Shown: positions 54,681-63,660 of the stretch, one piece after another
Layout of the letters: the number at the start of each line of letters is the position of its first letter
How positions within the stretch are numbered: position 1 is the stretch's first letter
Source: Tateyamaria omphalii
Lineage (GTDB): Bacteria > Pseudomonadota > Alphaproteobacteria > Rhodobacterales > Rhodobacteraceae
Reading direction: 5' to 3'
Length of the DNA: 64,000 nucleotides
Assembly (NCBI RefSeq): GCF_001969365.1
Contig: NZ_CP019312.1
Location: 1,984,001-2,048,000, forward strand
Position numbers and translations under genes: made by a program
The notes under the pieces: generated by a model
The model's input: only the letters and a program-made list of their open reading frames with translations
Told to the model about the DNA's origin: nothing
Databases searched by the model: none

Positions 54681-55879
54681 TCATGGGCGCAGCAGAAAAT
54701 CGACCTGTTGCCCCCCCAGATCGTAAGCCGGGGCGATGGTTTCGTTGAGCGGGTCAGAAAAATCGGCGCGATTTGCCGTAATTGTCAGGCGGGCAACTCG
54801 AGACAACGGCGGCAAGCGATAAGCGCCGCTGGCATCGGTCTGAGTGTCAAAGCGGCGCGCCACATGGTATTCGGGCACCCCATCGCCCGCGACTTCGACT
54901 ATTGCCTCCGCGGGAAGGCCAGCGGGAAAGGCTGCAAGCGGCAAGGTTTCATCACCGATCAAACCGCTGCGCGACAGGCCAACCTGCGGTCCGGGTCCGG
55001 GGGACAGGTTGGCAGCCCGCGCCGCATCTCCTGCCCGGCGACCACGCTTCAGCGGATACGCGAGGGCGACCATCGCCGCCTCAGTCGGCGCGAGGCCCCC
55101 ATCGATGGCAGTGATCTGGATCACTTCTGCGGCGTTCACATCCGCATCGGCAAGGCTAAGCAAATCGCCAACAGCCAACCCGACCTGATCACTAAGCCGC
55201 AATTCAGTTGCACCCGGCGCCACAGGGGCCAGCAGCCGCTTGGGCGCCCCAACCAACGTGATCCCCTGCGCGCGTACTGTTGTCGTCGCAAGCGGCCGGT
55301 CTCGATACAGACCGGGGATAGCGAGAGGATTTCAGGCGTTTCCACAACCGTTTCGGCCTCCACATCGGGACCGGGCTCGGTGCTCCATATACCGGTGACC
55401 TGAACATCAACGCCGACCAATGGTGTCCGGGTCTCGCCTACCTCGCTCATTACATGACCGGCGATGCGCACAGGGCTCCGGTGCAATGGAATGTCACCCA
55501 GATCGAGCGGTTCGAAATGATCCGGAAAGTCCACCGGATCACCGAGCCCTATGTTGAACGGACCCAAGTTGACCGATAAGGCGCGAGGCAGGAAACGCCG
55601 GGCGCTCACGTCAAAATCAATGGTCGCCGCATTGGCGACCAGATCGGTAAAGCGTCGCGCGGGATTTGCAACAAAACCGACGATGCCATCCCCCGCCATC
55701 CGTGCGCTGAGCCCTGTCAGCGCAGTATCAATAGAGACCCCGCCACGCACGCCTAGCCCCGTCAGTTCATCCACCAAGCGCGCCCGCAACACAGCGCGGG
55801 CGCGATGGGCGACCGGACCAGCCGGGATCGGGGCGATCGTGTAGGTCTGCTGACCGGAGGTGACGGTAAGTGTCGTCAT
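54681..55879 (-). pseudogene. Modular eCIS protein interrupted by a -1 frame change
   Basis: The frame from ATG 55879 reads MTTLTVTSGQQTYTIAPIPA and on to VETPEILSLSP. After a -1 shift at the CCCC run near 55325 the sequence goes on naturally as IPGLYRDRPLATTTVRAQGI, TLVGAPKRLLAPVAP, a unit like those inserted in the big sheath (VGLAVGDLLSLADADVNAAE), and a carboxypeptidase-regulatory-like end (TQTDASGAYRLPPLSRVARL) to a stop at 54681. About 400 residues in all. Without the shift the protein ends in unrelated sequence at 55136. It may be a true mutation, a sequencing error or programmed frameshifting. Confidence 0.6.
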
Positions 55880-56508
55880 CAGCCACTCACCTCCGTCACA
55901 AGGGCGGTATCGACGGCGACCTGATCAACGGGGGTGATCGCCGCGGGAACCTTGTCTGAGTCGATCAGAACAACGCTCACCTCATAAGAGATACAAAGCT
56001 GGAACGTCGCGCCGAGGGCATCCCACACACGCGTGATCTCTTCCAGCCCGAAGGGTTCCAACCGCAGGCTGACTGTCTGATTGCTGCCCTCCAGATCGCC
56101 AACGAGATCGGGGCCGCTCAAGCGGGGATGATCGTGGAAGGTTTGCAGAACCTTTCCAATGATGAACTGTTCCAGTCCCGGATCATTGCCTTGATCATCA
56201 TCATCATTGACAACCGGCGTCATAAGATAGTGAAGGCGCAGCGGCAGCGGCTCTGGCTCCAGCCTGTCCAAGGCGTTGCGCGTTGGTGGGCGGTTCAAGA
56301 GGTCGGGATCGCGGGTGATGCGGTAAAGCCAGACTGACAGACCGCTTTGATCTCCACTCGCCATCTCTTCTGGTGTGCGAGAACTCACCACCATATTGCC
56401 ACCTGCACCGCTGTCAAAAAACAGGCGGAGAGAGGGGTCTTCGGCCAAATGTGTTTGTAGGATCTGGCGGACGCTACGGGTGACAGAGTTTATCGCACGA
56501 AAAGTCAT
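55879..56508 (-). CDS. DUF4255 tail terminator (Afp16-like)
   Basis: A 209-residue protein with DUF4255 features: FRAINSVTRSVRQILQTHLA, LSVWLYRITRDPDLLNRPPT, LPLRLHYLMTPV, QFIIGKVLQTFHDHPRLSG, SLRLEPFGLEEITRVWDALG, FQLCISYEVSVVLIDS. Afp16 caps the tube and sheath at the top end. The ATG at 56508 overlaps the stop of the receiver-like gene by four bases; here the terminator stands at the start of the cluster instead of the end. Confidence 0.9.
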   Translation of the reverse strand: MTFRAINSVTRSVRQILQTHLAEDPSLRLFFDSGAGGNMVVSSRTPEEMASGDQSGLSVWLYRITRDPDLLNRPPTRNALDRLEPEPLPLRLHYLMTPVVNDDDDQGNDPGLEQFIIGKVLQTFHDHPRLSGPDLVGDLEGSNQTVSLRLEPFGLEEITRVWDALGATFQLCISYEVSVVLIDSDKVPAAITPVDQVAVDTALVTEVSG

Positions 56509-56942
56509 GGGACCCCCACGCCTGCCATGGTCAAAGCTCGAGACTGCCCCGGCAGTGCTCCCCAAACCTCAAGCCACCGGCTTACCGCCTCCCCCAACAC
56601 TATCGGGGCAACGCGGCTTTCTGTTCCGAAAGCAATCTCTGCGATCCGGATAATCTGTGCGGTTTCCAAATGGAGGAGTTGAACATCAGCGCGGGCACCT
56701 TCATCGACAATTCGAATCGTAGCCAGCGCATCTTTGTCAGTGCATTGGTCAAAATACACACGGTTGTCCGCCGCATCGACGATCACAACCTTGGGGCCGC
56801 TCACCTCTGCCAAAGTCTGTGCAACCTTGTCCGAGTCGACGGCACGCACCGCGAACCCTTTTTGTTCAGAGAGACGGGCCACAAGCCCTTCAGCAAAGGC
56901 ACGGCGCCGAAAATCTCCAATAATCACGGTCACGTCGCGCAA
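56505..56942 (-). CDS. Receiver-like protein at the head of the eCIS operon
   Basis: A 145-residue protein, first in the cluster. It has the alternating beta/alpha pattern of a receiver domain (VTVIIGDFRRRAFAEGLVAR, KVVIVDAADNRVYFDQ), with a possible Asp in VIVDAAD but no N-terminal acidic pair. Its F-A-E-G-L-x-A-x-L helix resembles that of the divergent LuxR regulator (FAECLAAGL). No DNA-binding domain is attached. It may modulate that regulator or eCIS assembly. Confidence 0.6.
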   Translation of the reverse strand: MRDVTVIIGDFRRRAFAEGLVARLSEQKGFAVRAVDSDKVAQTLAEVSGPKVVIVDAADNRVYFDQCTDKDALATIRIVDEGARADVQLLHLETAQIIRIAEIAFGTESRVAPIVLGEAVSRWLEVWGALPGQSRALTMAGVGVP

Positions 56943-57278
56943 TGTCGCACCTCCTCAGGTAACGTGAGCTTGGTCGAAGGGCGCGCGCTTAGCCTATGTG
57001 CCGGACGGGGCAAAACCGGTCTGTGCCAAAGGGGCTAGGGATATCAGGGCCACATTGCGTCGCCAGCCGGCGCGACCGGCAAAGTCCTGCCAAAGGGCAC
57101 AGTGTGACCGGCGCAATTCTGTCGCAGCGGCCACAAATCTCCGCCGAAGGATATAGACCGTTTGGATCGCGACGGGCCCAAACGTGCTGAACTGGTGGAT
57201 TTTCGCCACTCCTCAACGTTAATCCGCCGACTTGTGATAAGCTGATTAGATAGACTCAATTTATTGCGCAGGGTTGGT
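56943..57278. promoter_or_regulatory. Divergent promoter region between eCIS operon and LuxR regulator
   Basis: This 336-base stretch has no gene and must carry the promoters for both sides. Two imperfect direct repeats stand out: ACCGGTCTGTGCCAAAGGGG near 57015-57034 and ACCGGCAAAGTCCTGCCAAAGGG near 57075-57097, with a further GACCGGC at 57106-57112. Near the LuxR start the DNA becomes AT-rich (TGATAAGCTGATTAGATAGA). The repeats are candidate regulator sites. Confidence 0.5.
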
Positions 57279-57941
57279 ATGCGAATCCTGATCTATTCAA
57301 AGACACGGCTTTTTGCCGAATGCCTTGCCGCTGGTCTGGCCAGGCATGTAGCGGTTGATCAAGCGCTCAGCGCAACTGATGCGGTCAGCTTTCAAACGAA
57401 ACTGGCGCAGGATAGACCTTGTGCAGCGATCCTCGACCTGTCCAATGCTGAGGCCTGGGATGACGCACGCGCCGCCAAGGCACTTTACCACGACATCGTC
57501 CTTTTGGGTCTGTCGGTGAGTGACAGTCCACAAGACATCGTGCGCTGCGCGAAGGTCGGATGCCTCGGCGTCATTCCTTACGACAGCAGTGTAGAGCGTA
57601 CCGTGACCTTCGTGCGTCGGGCTCTACGCGGCGAGTTGAGTTGTTCCCCCTCCGCTGCGGCGGAACTGGCGCGGGCACTGTGTGACAGCACCTCTCAGAA
57701 TGCAACGCAGATGCCTAGATGTCTGACCCGGCGAGAGGGTGAAGTCTGTTCTCTCGTTTGCGAGGGACTGACCAACAAGGAAATCGCGAGGGAACTGAAT
57801 TGCAGCGAGGGGACGATCAAAAACCACATGCACAGCATCCTGTCAAAGCTCAATATCTCAAGGCGCAGCGCGGTGGCCCAGCACATCAGACAGCAACCAT
57901 CCCCCTCGGCACTCTTACCCGGAATGCTGCCGCACTCATAG
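57279..57941 (+). CDS. LuxR/NarL-type regulator with atypical receiver domain
   Basis: A 220-residue protein. The C-terminal helix-turn-helix is clear (LTRREGEVCSLVCEGLTNKE, IARELNCSEGTIKNHMHSIL, about 149-205). The N-terminal half is receiver-like (MRILIYSKTRLFAECLAAGL, AAILDLSNAEAWDDA), but lacks the paired acidic residues that bind Mg in true receivers, so phosphorylation is doubtful. The ATG at 57279 is preferred to the TTG at 57264 because AGGG lies six bases before it. It is divergent from the eCIS operon and is the natural candidate for its control. Confidence 0.88.
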   Translation: MRILIYSKTRLFAECLAAGLARHVAVDQALSATDAVSFQTKLAQDRPCAAILDLSNAEAWDDARAAKALYHDIVLLGLSVSDSPQDIVRCAKVGCLGVIPYDSSVERTVTFVRRALRGELSCSPSAAAELARALCDSTSQNATQMPRCLTRREGEVCSLVCEGLTNKEIARELNCSEGTIKNHMHSILSKLNISRRSAVAQHIRQQPSPSALLPGMLPHS

Positions 57942-58773
57942 GTACCGTTCTGTGAGGTCCGCTACCTGGGCGCGTTTTGGGCGTAGCCAAAGTCAGTTGA
58001 CACATTCATTCATGCCGCTGTTTCGAACGACAGTCTTATGAGTGTGATCTTACCTGTAGAGCGTGTTTGTTGGTGATGCATGTGGCCGCGTGTATTGGTT
58101 CGGATGGTTTCAATGTCGGTCGGGGTTGGATTTGCCACTTTTTGGACGCAAAAAACCGCCACGCCGCTCCTTTCGAGCCAAGCGCAGGGAGCGCCACCAT
58201 CGCGAGCGAGGAACAGGTTCAACGCATCCCCTGACGCCCTAGTGCGTAGCTTGGGCGCAACCTCTCCCAGTCGCGCTACACGGCGTACCAGACCGGCAGC
58301 CTGATGCATTGATTGTGCTGCTGCATTCGAAACCGCTCAATAAAATGCGAACGCAATTCCTTTTCCATCTGCCAGAGATCAACGTGCTTCAAGCCACACA
58401 TGAGGAGCAGTAAAGTATGCCATCGCCCGCGGGCCCGCGCCAAAACCACCTCAGCCGGGAGTGTTTCGGTTGTATGATCCCGCCGCCGGACTTGAAGCAC
58501 TCCCTTCAGCACATCAGTGCCGGGGCAACCGGTCCCACCCGCCCGCCACGGCGCAATCTGTGCCCATCGTATAGATCGGAGCCGAGGATCTGTTCCGGCC
58601 CCGCATCTGGCACTGTTAGGCGCAGCAGGCTGTTCGGCAGCCTAGAGGCGGCGGAAGAACCAGGGGCTTTGGACTTCGAAGTGCGTACAGTGTTGACTAC
58701 AGACCGATTTCAGTATGGGCATCCCACGCATCTTGCGTCCAGGACAAACGGCGCTTGTACAATCGAGATGACA
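57942..58773. other. 832-base stretch between regulator and T6SS genes, with a possible DUF1403 remnant
   Basis: No intact gene is supported. On the minus strand at about 58310-58180 a frame reads AAGLVRRVARLGEVAPKLRT and RASGDALNLFLARDGGAP, which resembles the C-terminal part of DUF1403 proteins, but no further family sequence follows. The rest is unremarkable. It may be a scar of earlier insertion between the eCIS and T6SS loci. Confidence 0.4.
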
Positions 58774-60165
58774 TCAGAGGTCGTCATCGCGTGGCAGCAG
58801 CGAAACACACAAAGCGCTCGCGTCCAAAGACGCGCCTGCAATCAGTGCATCTTGCGTAAGCTCCGCCACCGCCGCTTGTGGCGTCTGCGCATGGCCAAGC
58901 GCTTCGGCGATGTCTTCGTGGCTCAGTGCAGTGGTCACACCCGGGGACGCCAGCAAGAAACAATCCGCAGGCTCGACCTGTCCGATCCCTATCGAAGGTG
59001 TAATTGTTTGGCCAACGCCAAGCGCTTGTGTGACAACACCTCGCAACCGAGTATCCACGTGCGGACGGTTTAGCGAAAAAAGGGTCCCGTCTCGAAAAAG
59101 AAAAGCACTGCAATGACCAACCCAAAGCACCGCATATCGGCGCGCTTGCACAAGCAGAACAACGGCCGCAGCGGCAACCGGGTCTTCGGCGGCTGTTCGC
59201 ATACCGGCGCGCGCGGCCAGGCGCGTGTTGGCAGAACCGAATTTTCCCTTGGCTGCGGCGATCAGGTCGCTCATCGAATACGGGTTTGCAATGTCCTCAA
59301 AGACCGGCGCCAAACCCTTGATTTGTGACGCCAAAGATGGCGCCGAACCGATGCCGCTCAGCACCGAAAATGCCTGTCCGTCCTTGTTTACGGCAGCAAC
59401 CTCAGTCAATGTCGCGCTACGCGTGCCGCGCAGGCACGCGCTCGCATGCTCTGCCCTAAGCAATTGGATAGGCGCCGCACCAGGCGCACGCGCTCGGGTG
59501 TCGACATTGGCCTCTGTCAGTTTCAACTGCGCTTGGTGATCGGACGCATCCTCGTTCGCTTCTGGCGGCCCCATAAACATTTCGGCGAAGTCCGCTGGCG
59601 CGGGCAGCGCGCGCGTCAGATGTGCACGCGCGCCATCCGTGCCGGTCCACCAATAGGCCGCAGGCGCATCGGTATCGGCTGCATCCGGTGCGGCAAGATT
59701 GGGCAATGAGCCGAAGGGCAGCGCGTCAACTTCGTGAGCGAGATCGCCCGGAATATCGGACGCCCGCAAGCAAGACATCACCAAGGCCTCCGCCGCATCA
59801 AAGAACAGCGGATCCTCCGTCAGCGCCAGCGGATCACGCCGCCCCAGATCAGGCCGGGCAGCGGCCACAACGAGCGGAAAATACCGGCCGACACGGTCAA
59901 CCGACGGCATCATCACACCCGATACCGGGTCGGCGCCGCGCGAACCCGCTTCCAGCACGAAACGCCAGACCGGAGTGACAAGAAACGCGTCCAGCCACCC
60001 CCGGCCAAGCCTCATCTGGCTTTCTCGCATGGCCGCCCGGAGCCAGTTGTCAAAGGTAGTCTCAACATCACGCGGCAGGCCAGCACTCACGAAGTCGCCC
60101 GCTTGCGGTATCTTGCCAAAAAACCCGCGCCAACCTGTACGGACGGGATCCGGGGCAATGGACAT
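58774..60165 (-). CDS. tagF: TagF fused to a degenerate PP2C-type phosphatase domain
   Basis: A 463-residue protein. Residues 8-190 are the TagF (type VI secretion-associated) domain: WRGFFGKIPQAGDFVSAGLP, FDNWLRAAMRESQMRLG, GVMMPSVDRVGRYFPLVVAA. TagF blocks T6SS assembly after translation. The C-terminal half (about 235-460) has the PP2C/PppA order but with key metal-binding residues changed: VLSGIGSAP in place of the usual DGMGGH, and LLASPGVTTALS in place of xSDGV. It should therefore bind but not dephosphorylate. Three bases separate it from tssM. Confidence 0.85.
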   Translation of the reverse strand: MSIAPDPVRTGWRGFFGKIPQAGDFVSAGLPRDVETTFDNWLRAAMRESQMRLGRGWLDAFLVTPVWRFVLEAGSRGADPVSGVMMPSVDRVGRYFPLVVAAARPDLGRRDPLALTEDPLFFDAAEALVMSCLRASDIPGDLAHEVDALPFGSLPNLAAPDAADTDAPAAYWWTGTDGARAHLTRALPAPADFAEMFMGPPEANEDASDHQAQLKLTEANVDTRARAPGAAPIQLLRAEHASACLRGTRSATLTEVAAVNKDGQAFSVLSGIGSAPSLASQIKGLAPVFEDIANPYSMSDLIAAAKGKFGSANTRLAARAGMRTAAEDPVAAAAVVLLVQARRYAVLWVGHCSAFLFRDGTLFSLNRPHVDTRLRGVVTQALGVGQTITPSIGIGQVEPADCFLLASPGVTTALSHEDIAEALGHAQTPQAAVAELTQDALIAGASLDASALCVSLLPRDDDL

Positions 60166-60168
60166 GAT

Positions 60169-63100
60169 CTAAAACCCCTCCGGGCATCGAAAGGTGGACA
60201 GCGCAGGCAACATGAACGGATTGTTCACGCTGCCAGACGTGATGCGGAAGGTCACGGATCTCCCATCAACGGTAAATGTCGCGTTAAACCTGTTGTCGTT
60301 ACCAGGCGTCGTTTTCGCCTTGTCCAACAAACGGAAAGGGGCCCAGGCGCCGGTCGCGGTCGGTGCGGTGGCCCTGTCACCCGGCAGCAGCATCACACTT
60401 GCGATATCGCCCCCCTTATCCGGCGGCCAAACCAGTCGCGTTCCGTCTGACAGGTTTTGGCGAAACGCGGCGCGCGCGCTGCCCACGAAGAAAAGGGCCA
60501 CGTTGGCGTCTTGCGCGATGTCAATCAGGTCAACCGAAAGTTCGATCCGAGGTTCGGCAATTCCGTTGGGGAAAAACGCAGTCCGAATTGCGGCCGCGCG
60601 CTGGAATTGCTGCAATGCAGTGACATCTGCGGTCGGCCCGGAAAGACCACCGCTGAAAGTCCACGGATCGGTTGTTGTGTCCACGATCTGCGCAAGATGT
60701 TCGTCGAAAAAAGTCTGAAACAGCCCTGTAGGTCCAAACATGGCGATGAAATCACTACGGGTGACTTCCGCGGATGCGGCCGCACTGAATGGATAGCGGT
60801 CGCTGACGGCGCGGGTGCATGCCGCAGCGCCCCGCGCCCGCCAGTGGCGGTCGGCTGCGGCACGCGCCTGTCCGACAGAGGCTTCGGCGACCCGCGCGGC
60901 GATCGTGACAACCCAAGTGTCGGCGGGCGTATCCAATTGCCGACCTGCGGCCATGAGCGATTGCGCAGCATCACGCAGCCCGTTTTCGGATGCAAGTGCC
61001 TGGGCTGCAGCCGGATCAGGCATGTCCAGTCGATTGAGTTGCTGAAATACTTCGTCATACAGCGGCGTCAAAGCCGAAAGCGCGTCGACGTCATTGCCTG
61101 CTTCACCGTTTTTGCTCTCAAGTGACCGACGCAGCGGCCCAAACGGATCAGGTGCCGCAGTGGGATCAATGGGCAATTCGGCAAGACTTAGTTCTTCGCC
61201 ATCCGCGACACCGGTCAGGTCCGTTTGTGCAACGATGTCACGCACCAGACGCCCCAAAGGATCAGACGTGGATGCGAGCGCAGACATCATGTCCGCGGCA
61301 TCCCCCAAGCTGTCGGTCTCGGCTACTGTTGTATTCGCGATTGCGTCGCGCCAGCGGCGTTCAAATTCGCTATAGTAGAGTGCTATCGCTTCCATCGCGA
61401 TTTCCGTAGGGTCGGCGCGCGTGGCAGCACCCGGCCCGCGCACCCAATCTTCGCTCGCAGCGACTTCGGCAAGAAAACCAAGCTGCGGAATGACGACCTC
61501 GCGGTATCCCGTTTGGGTGTAGAGGCCGTCAACGCGCACCCCCGCAATGGCACTGGCGAACACGTCGCCAGATTGCGGCCCGGCAACACTTGCTGCACGC
61601 CAATCGCTCAGACTACGTGTTGCTTCGCGCACTGAGAGAAGGTCAATCACCCGACGCGCCGGACTGCGCTCTTCCACGGTTTCACGCACGTCCGCGACAA
61701 GGTGATCGTCAATCTCGAGAACGGGCAGCGTACCTTTATCAAGCATTGCGGTGACGTGGTCCTGAAGAGCCACGCGCGTCGCTTCACGGCCAGCCCCGGA
61801 ATAAAGCTCTGCAAAGATGCGCTCGGATTGCGCCAACAAACCGTCACGGTCGATCGGGCCAAGGCCCGCGAGTGACAAATAGTGTTTCAACGTCTCAAAG
61901 GCGCGCGCCTCGGATGTTTCCGGATCCTTCAGGACGTTTTGCAGGGCAACCATGTAGCGCGGCAGAAGATACGCACCCAGCGCGCGGGAATAGGCAGTGG
62001 CATGCCCTCCTTCAATGCGCGGGCGGCGGTCCATCCCAAGCCCGGCGCGCTGCAACGGAACTGGACCGACCTCGACTGTGTCAAAGGCATCCGGGCTACT
62101 CGCAAGGCGTTCAAGCGCCGGTAGAATGCGCAGAAAATCCTGGTCCTCGACATCGCGCACCGGGACCGTATTGGTCAGGGTCTCGTATTCTGCAAGGCGC
62201 GTGTCGATGGCGGCCAATGCCTGTCGGTTGGCCATGTAGCCGAAGGTCCAGCTGGCAAGGAAGAATGCGCCAATCAGGGCGGCAATGGCCGTGCCGACGG
62301 TCGTCGCAATCCGTTGGCGCCGTCCCACACGCTCATCCCGGGCAACCAGAGCGGCCTCACCAAGGATCACGTCGCGAAACAGCCGTTCGACAAAGTAGGT
62401 ACGGTTCATTGATGACGCGGTGCGCGGAACGCCAGGGACAGATGCGGGCTGCATGGCTCGTTCTTGCGTGGCCGAGCCAAAATAAATACCCCGCAAGAGG
62501 GGTTCGGATACAGAACCGGTGCCCGAGGACAGCTCTTCGATGATTTCACGCAAGGCGTCGTGCAGGGCGGCCACTTGCGCCGGAAAGCGAAAGATACGCC
62601 CGCGTTCAGAGATGTCGGTCTCTTGCTGCAGCCGCTCGATCAGCATTGTGTTTAAACGGGCAAGCAAGATGTGGAATTCGCGCGAAAAGACGTCAGCAAG
62701 GTTTCCGCTGGCAGTGGGTCCGCGCGTTTCCTCCGCCTCGCCATATGGGAATGTGATGCCCCAGACCTGTCGCCGCCCTTCCTGCCCAAGCGCGTCAAAG
62801 AAACGGCCAAAGCCCGTCAGGCGGTCCGCCTTGGTCAGCACAACGTAGACGGGTACACGCGCGCCCAGTGCCTCTTCCATCTCGGTCAGGCGCTGACGAA
62901 TTGCACGGATGTCACGCAGGCGCTCCTCCGGGTCCTGCGCCAGAAGATCCGTCAGCGACAGCGTCAGAATGGCGCCGTTGATCGGCTGGCGGCGGCGGGT
63001 CTTGCGCAGCATCGCCAGAAAGCCAAGGAAACCTTCGCGATCACGCGCGCGGCCCGTTTCTTGAGTGGTGTACCGCCCCGCCGTGTCGATCAGAACGGCG

Positions 63101-63660
63101 CGGTCGGTGAACCACCAGTTGCAATTGCGGGTTCCGCCGACCCCTTTGACCGGATCGGCGCCTTCTGCATCCCCCAATGGGAATTTCAGACCGGAGCGTG
63201 TGAGGAGCGTCGTCTTGCCCGCACCGGGCGCGCCCATCATCAGGTACCACGGATATTCGTAAGCTGCGCCGAACCGCCGTTTGGCCAGCCTGCGCATTGT
63301 TTTGAGCGCTGTGCGCAAGCGGTCGCGCAGGGCCGCGATTTCTTCGCGGGTTTCGCCCGCTTCAATCGCCTCCGGACTTTCCGAGATCGCATCATCCTCG
63401 GCCCGCGCCCGGCGGCGCTGACGCAACCACATCACAGCAGCATAGATCAGCCAGATACCAACAACGACAGCAATTGCGATCAAACGCGTGCGGACCGGCG
63501 CAAGTGGATATCCACCCCCGTATGGAAGCCGCGGCCCGAACATCCAGATGATGACGCAGATTGCACCAACCCAGACCAGTGACACGAAACGCGGCCCAAG
63601 AACGGAGACATAAGACGAGATGTTGGACCGGAGCGAGGTCCACATGCCAAGCGGGTTCAT
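60169..63660 (-). CDS. tssM: TssM/IcmF type VI secretion membrane protein
   Basis: A 1163-residue inner-membrane protein. Two N-terminal membrane segments (FVSLVWVGAICVIIWMFG; LIAIAVVVGIWLIYAAVMWL) and a third at about 450 (GTAIAALIGAFFLASWTFGY) flank the cytoplasmic domain with Walker A GAPGAGKTTLL (about 142-152). The IcmF-related region and a periplasmic C-terminal domain ending in FMLPALSTFRCPEGF follow. With TssL and TssJ it forms the trans-envelope complex. It overlaps the upstream OmpA-domain gene by four bases (ATGA). Confidence 0.95.
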   Translation of the reverse strand: MNPLGMWTSLRSNISSYVSVLGPRFVSLVWVGAICVIIWMFGPRLPYGGGYPLAPVRTRLIAIAVVVGIWLIYAAVMWLRQRRRARAEDDAISESPEAIEAGETREEIAALRDRLRTALKTMRRLAKRRFGAAYEYPWYLMMGAPGAGKTTLLTRSGLKFPLGDAEGADPVKGVGGTRNCNWWFTDRAVLIDTAGRYTTQETGRARDREGFLGFLAMLRKTRRRQPINGAILTLSLTDLLAQDPEERLRDIRAIRQRLTEMEEALGARVPVYVVLTKADRLTGFGRFFDALGQEGRRQVWGITFPYGEAEETRGPTASGNLADVFSREFHILLARLNTMLIERLQQETDISERGRIFRFPAQVAALHDALREIIEELSSGTGSVSEPLLRGIYFGSATQERAMQPASVPGVPRTASSMNRTYFVERLFRDVILGEAALVARDERVGRRQRIATTVGTAIAALIGAFFLASWTFGYMANRQALAAIDTRLAEYETLTNTVPVRDVEDQDFLRILPALERLASSPDAFDTVEVGPVPLQRAGLGMDRRPRIEGGHATAYSRALGAYLLPRYMVALQNVLKDPETSEARAFETLKHYLSLAGLGPIDRDGLLAQSERIFAELYSGAGREATRVALQDHVTAMLDKGTLPVLEIDDHLVADVRETVEERSPARRVIDLLSVREATRSLSDWRAASVAGPQSGDVFASAIAGVRVDGLYTQTGYREVVIPQLGFLAEVAASEDWVRGPGAATRADPTEIAMEAIALYYSEFERRWRDAIANTTVAETDSLGDAADMMSALASTSDPLGRLVRDIVAQTDLTGVADGEELSLAELPIDPTAAPDPFGPLRRSLESKNGEAGNDVDALSALTPLYDEVFQQLNRLDMPDPAAAQALASENGLRDAAQSLMAAGRQLDTPADTWVVTIAARVAEASVGQARAAADRHWRARGAAACTRAVSDRYPFSAAASAEVTRSDFIAMFGPTGLFQTFFDEHLAQIVDTTTDPWTFSGGLSGPTADVTALQQFQRAAAIRTAFFPNGIAEPRIELSVDLIDIAQDANVALFFVGSARAAFRQNLSDGTRLVWPPDKGGDIASVMLLPGDRATAPTATGAWAPFRLLDKAKTTPGNDNRFNATFTVDGRSVTFRITSGSVNNPFMLPALSTFRCPEGF

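Noticed and set aside
24206..56942. Prophage interpretation of the tail cluster
   Set aside because: No head, portal, terminase, lysis or replication genes are present. The AAA ATPase, DUF4157 and DUF4255 proteins are markers of eCIS rather than phage.
58417..59073. Plus-strand frame of 218 codons before tagF
   Set aside because: It overlaps the TagF C-terminus on the other strand and has no recognisable domain.
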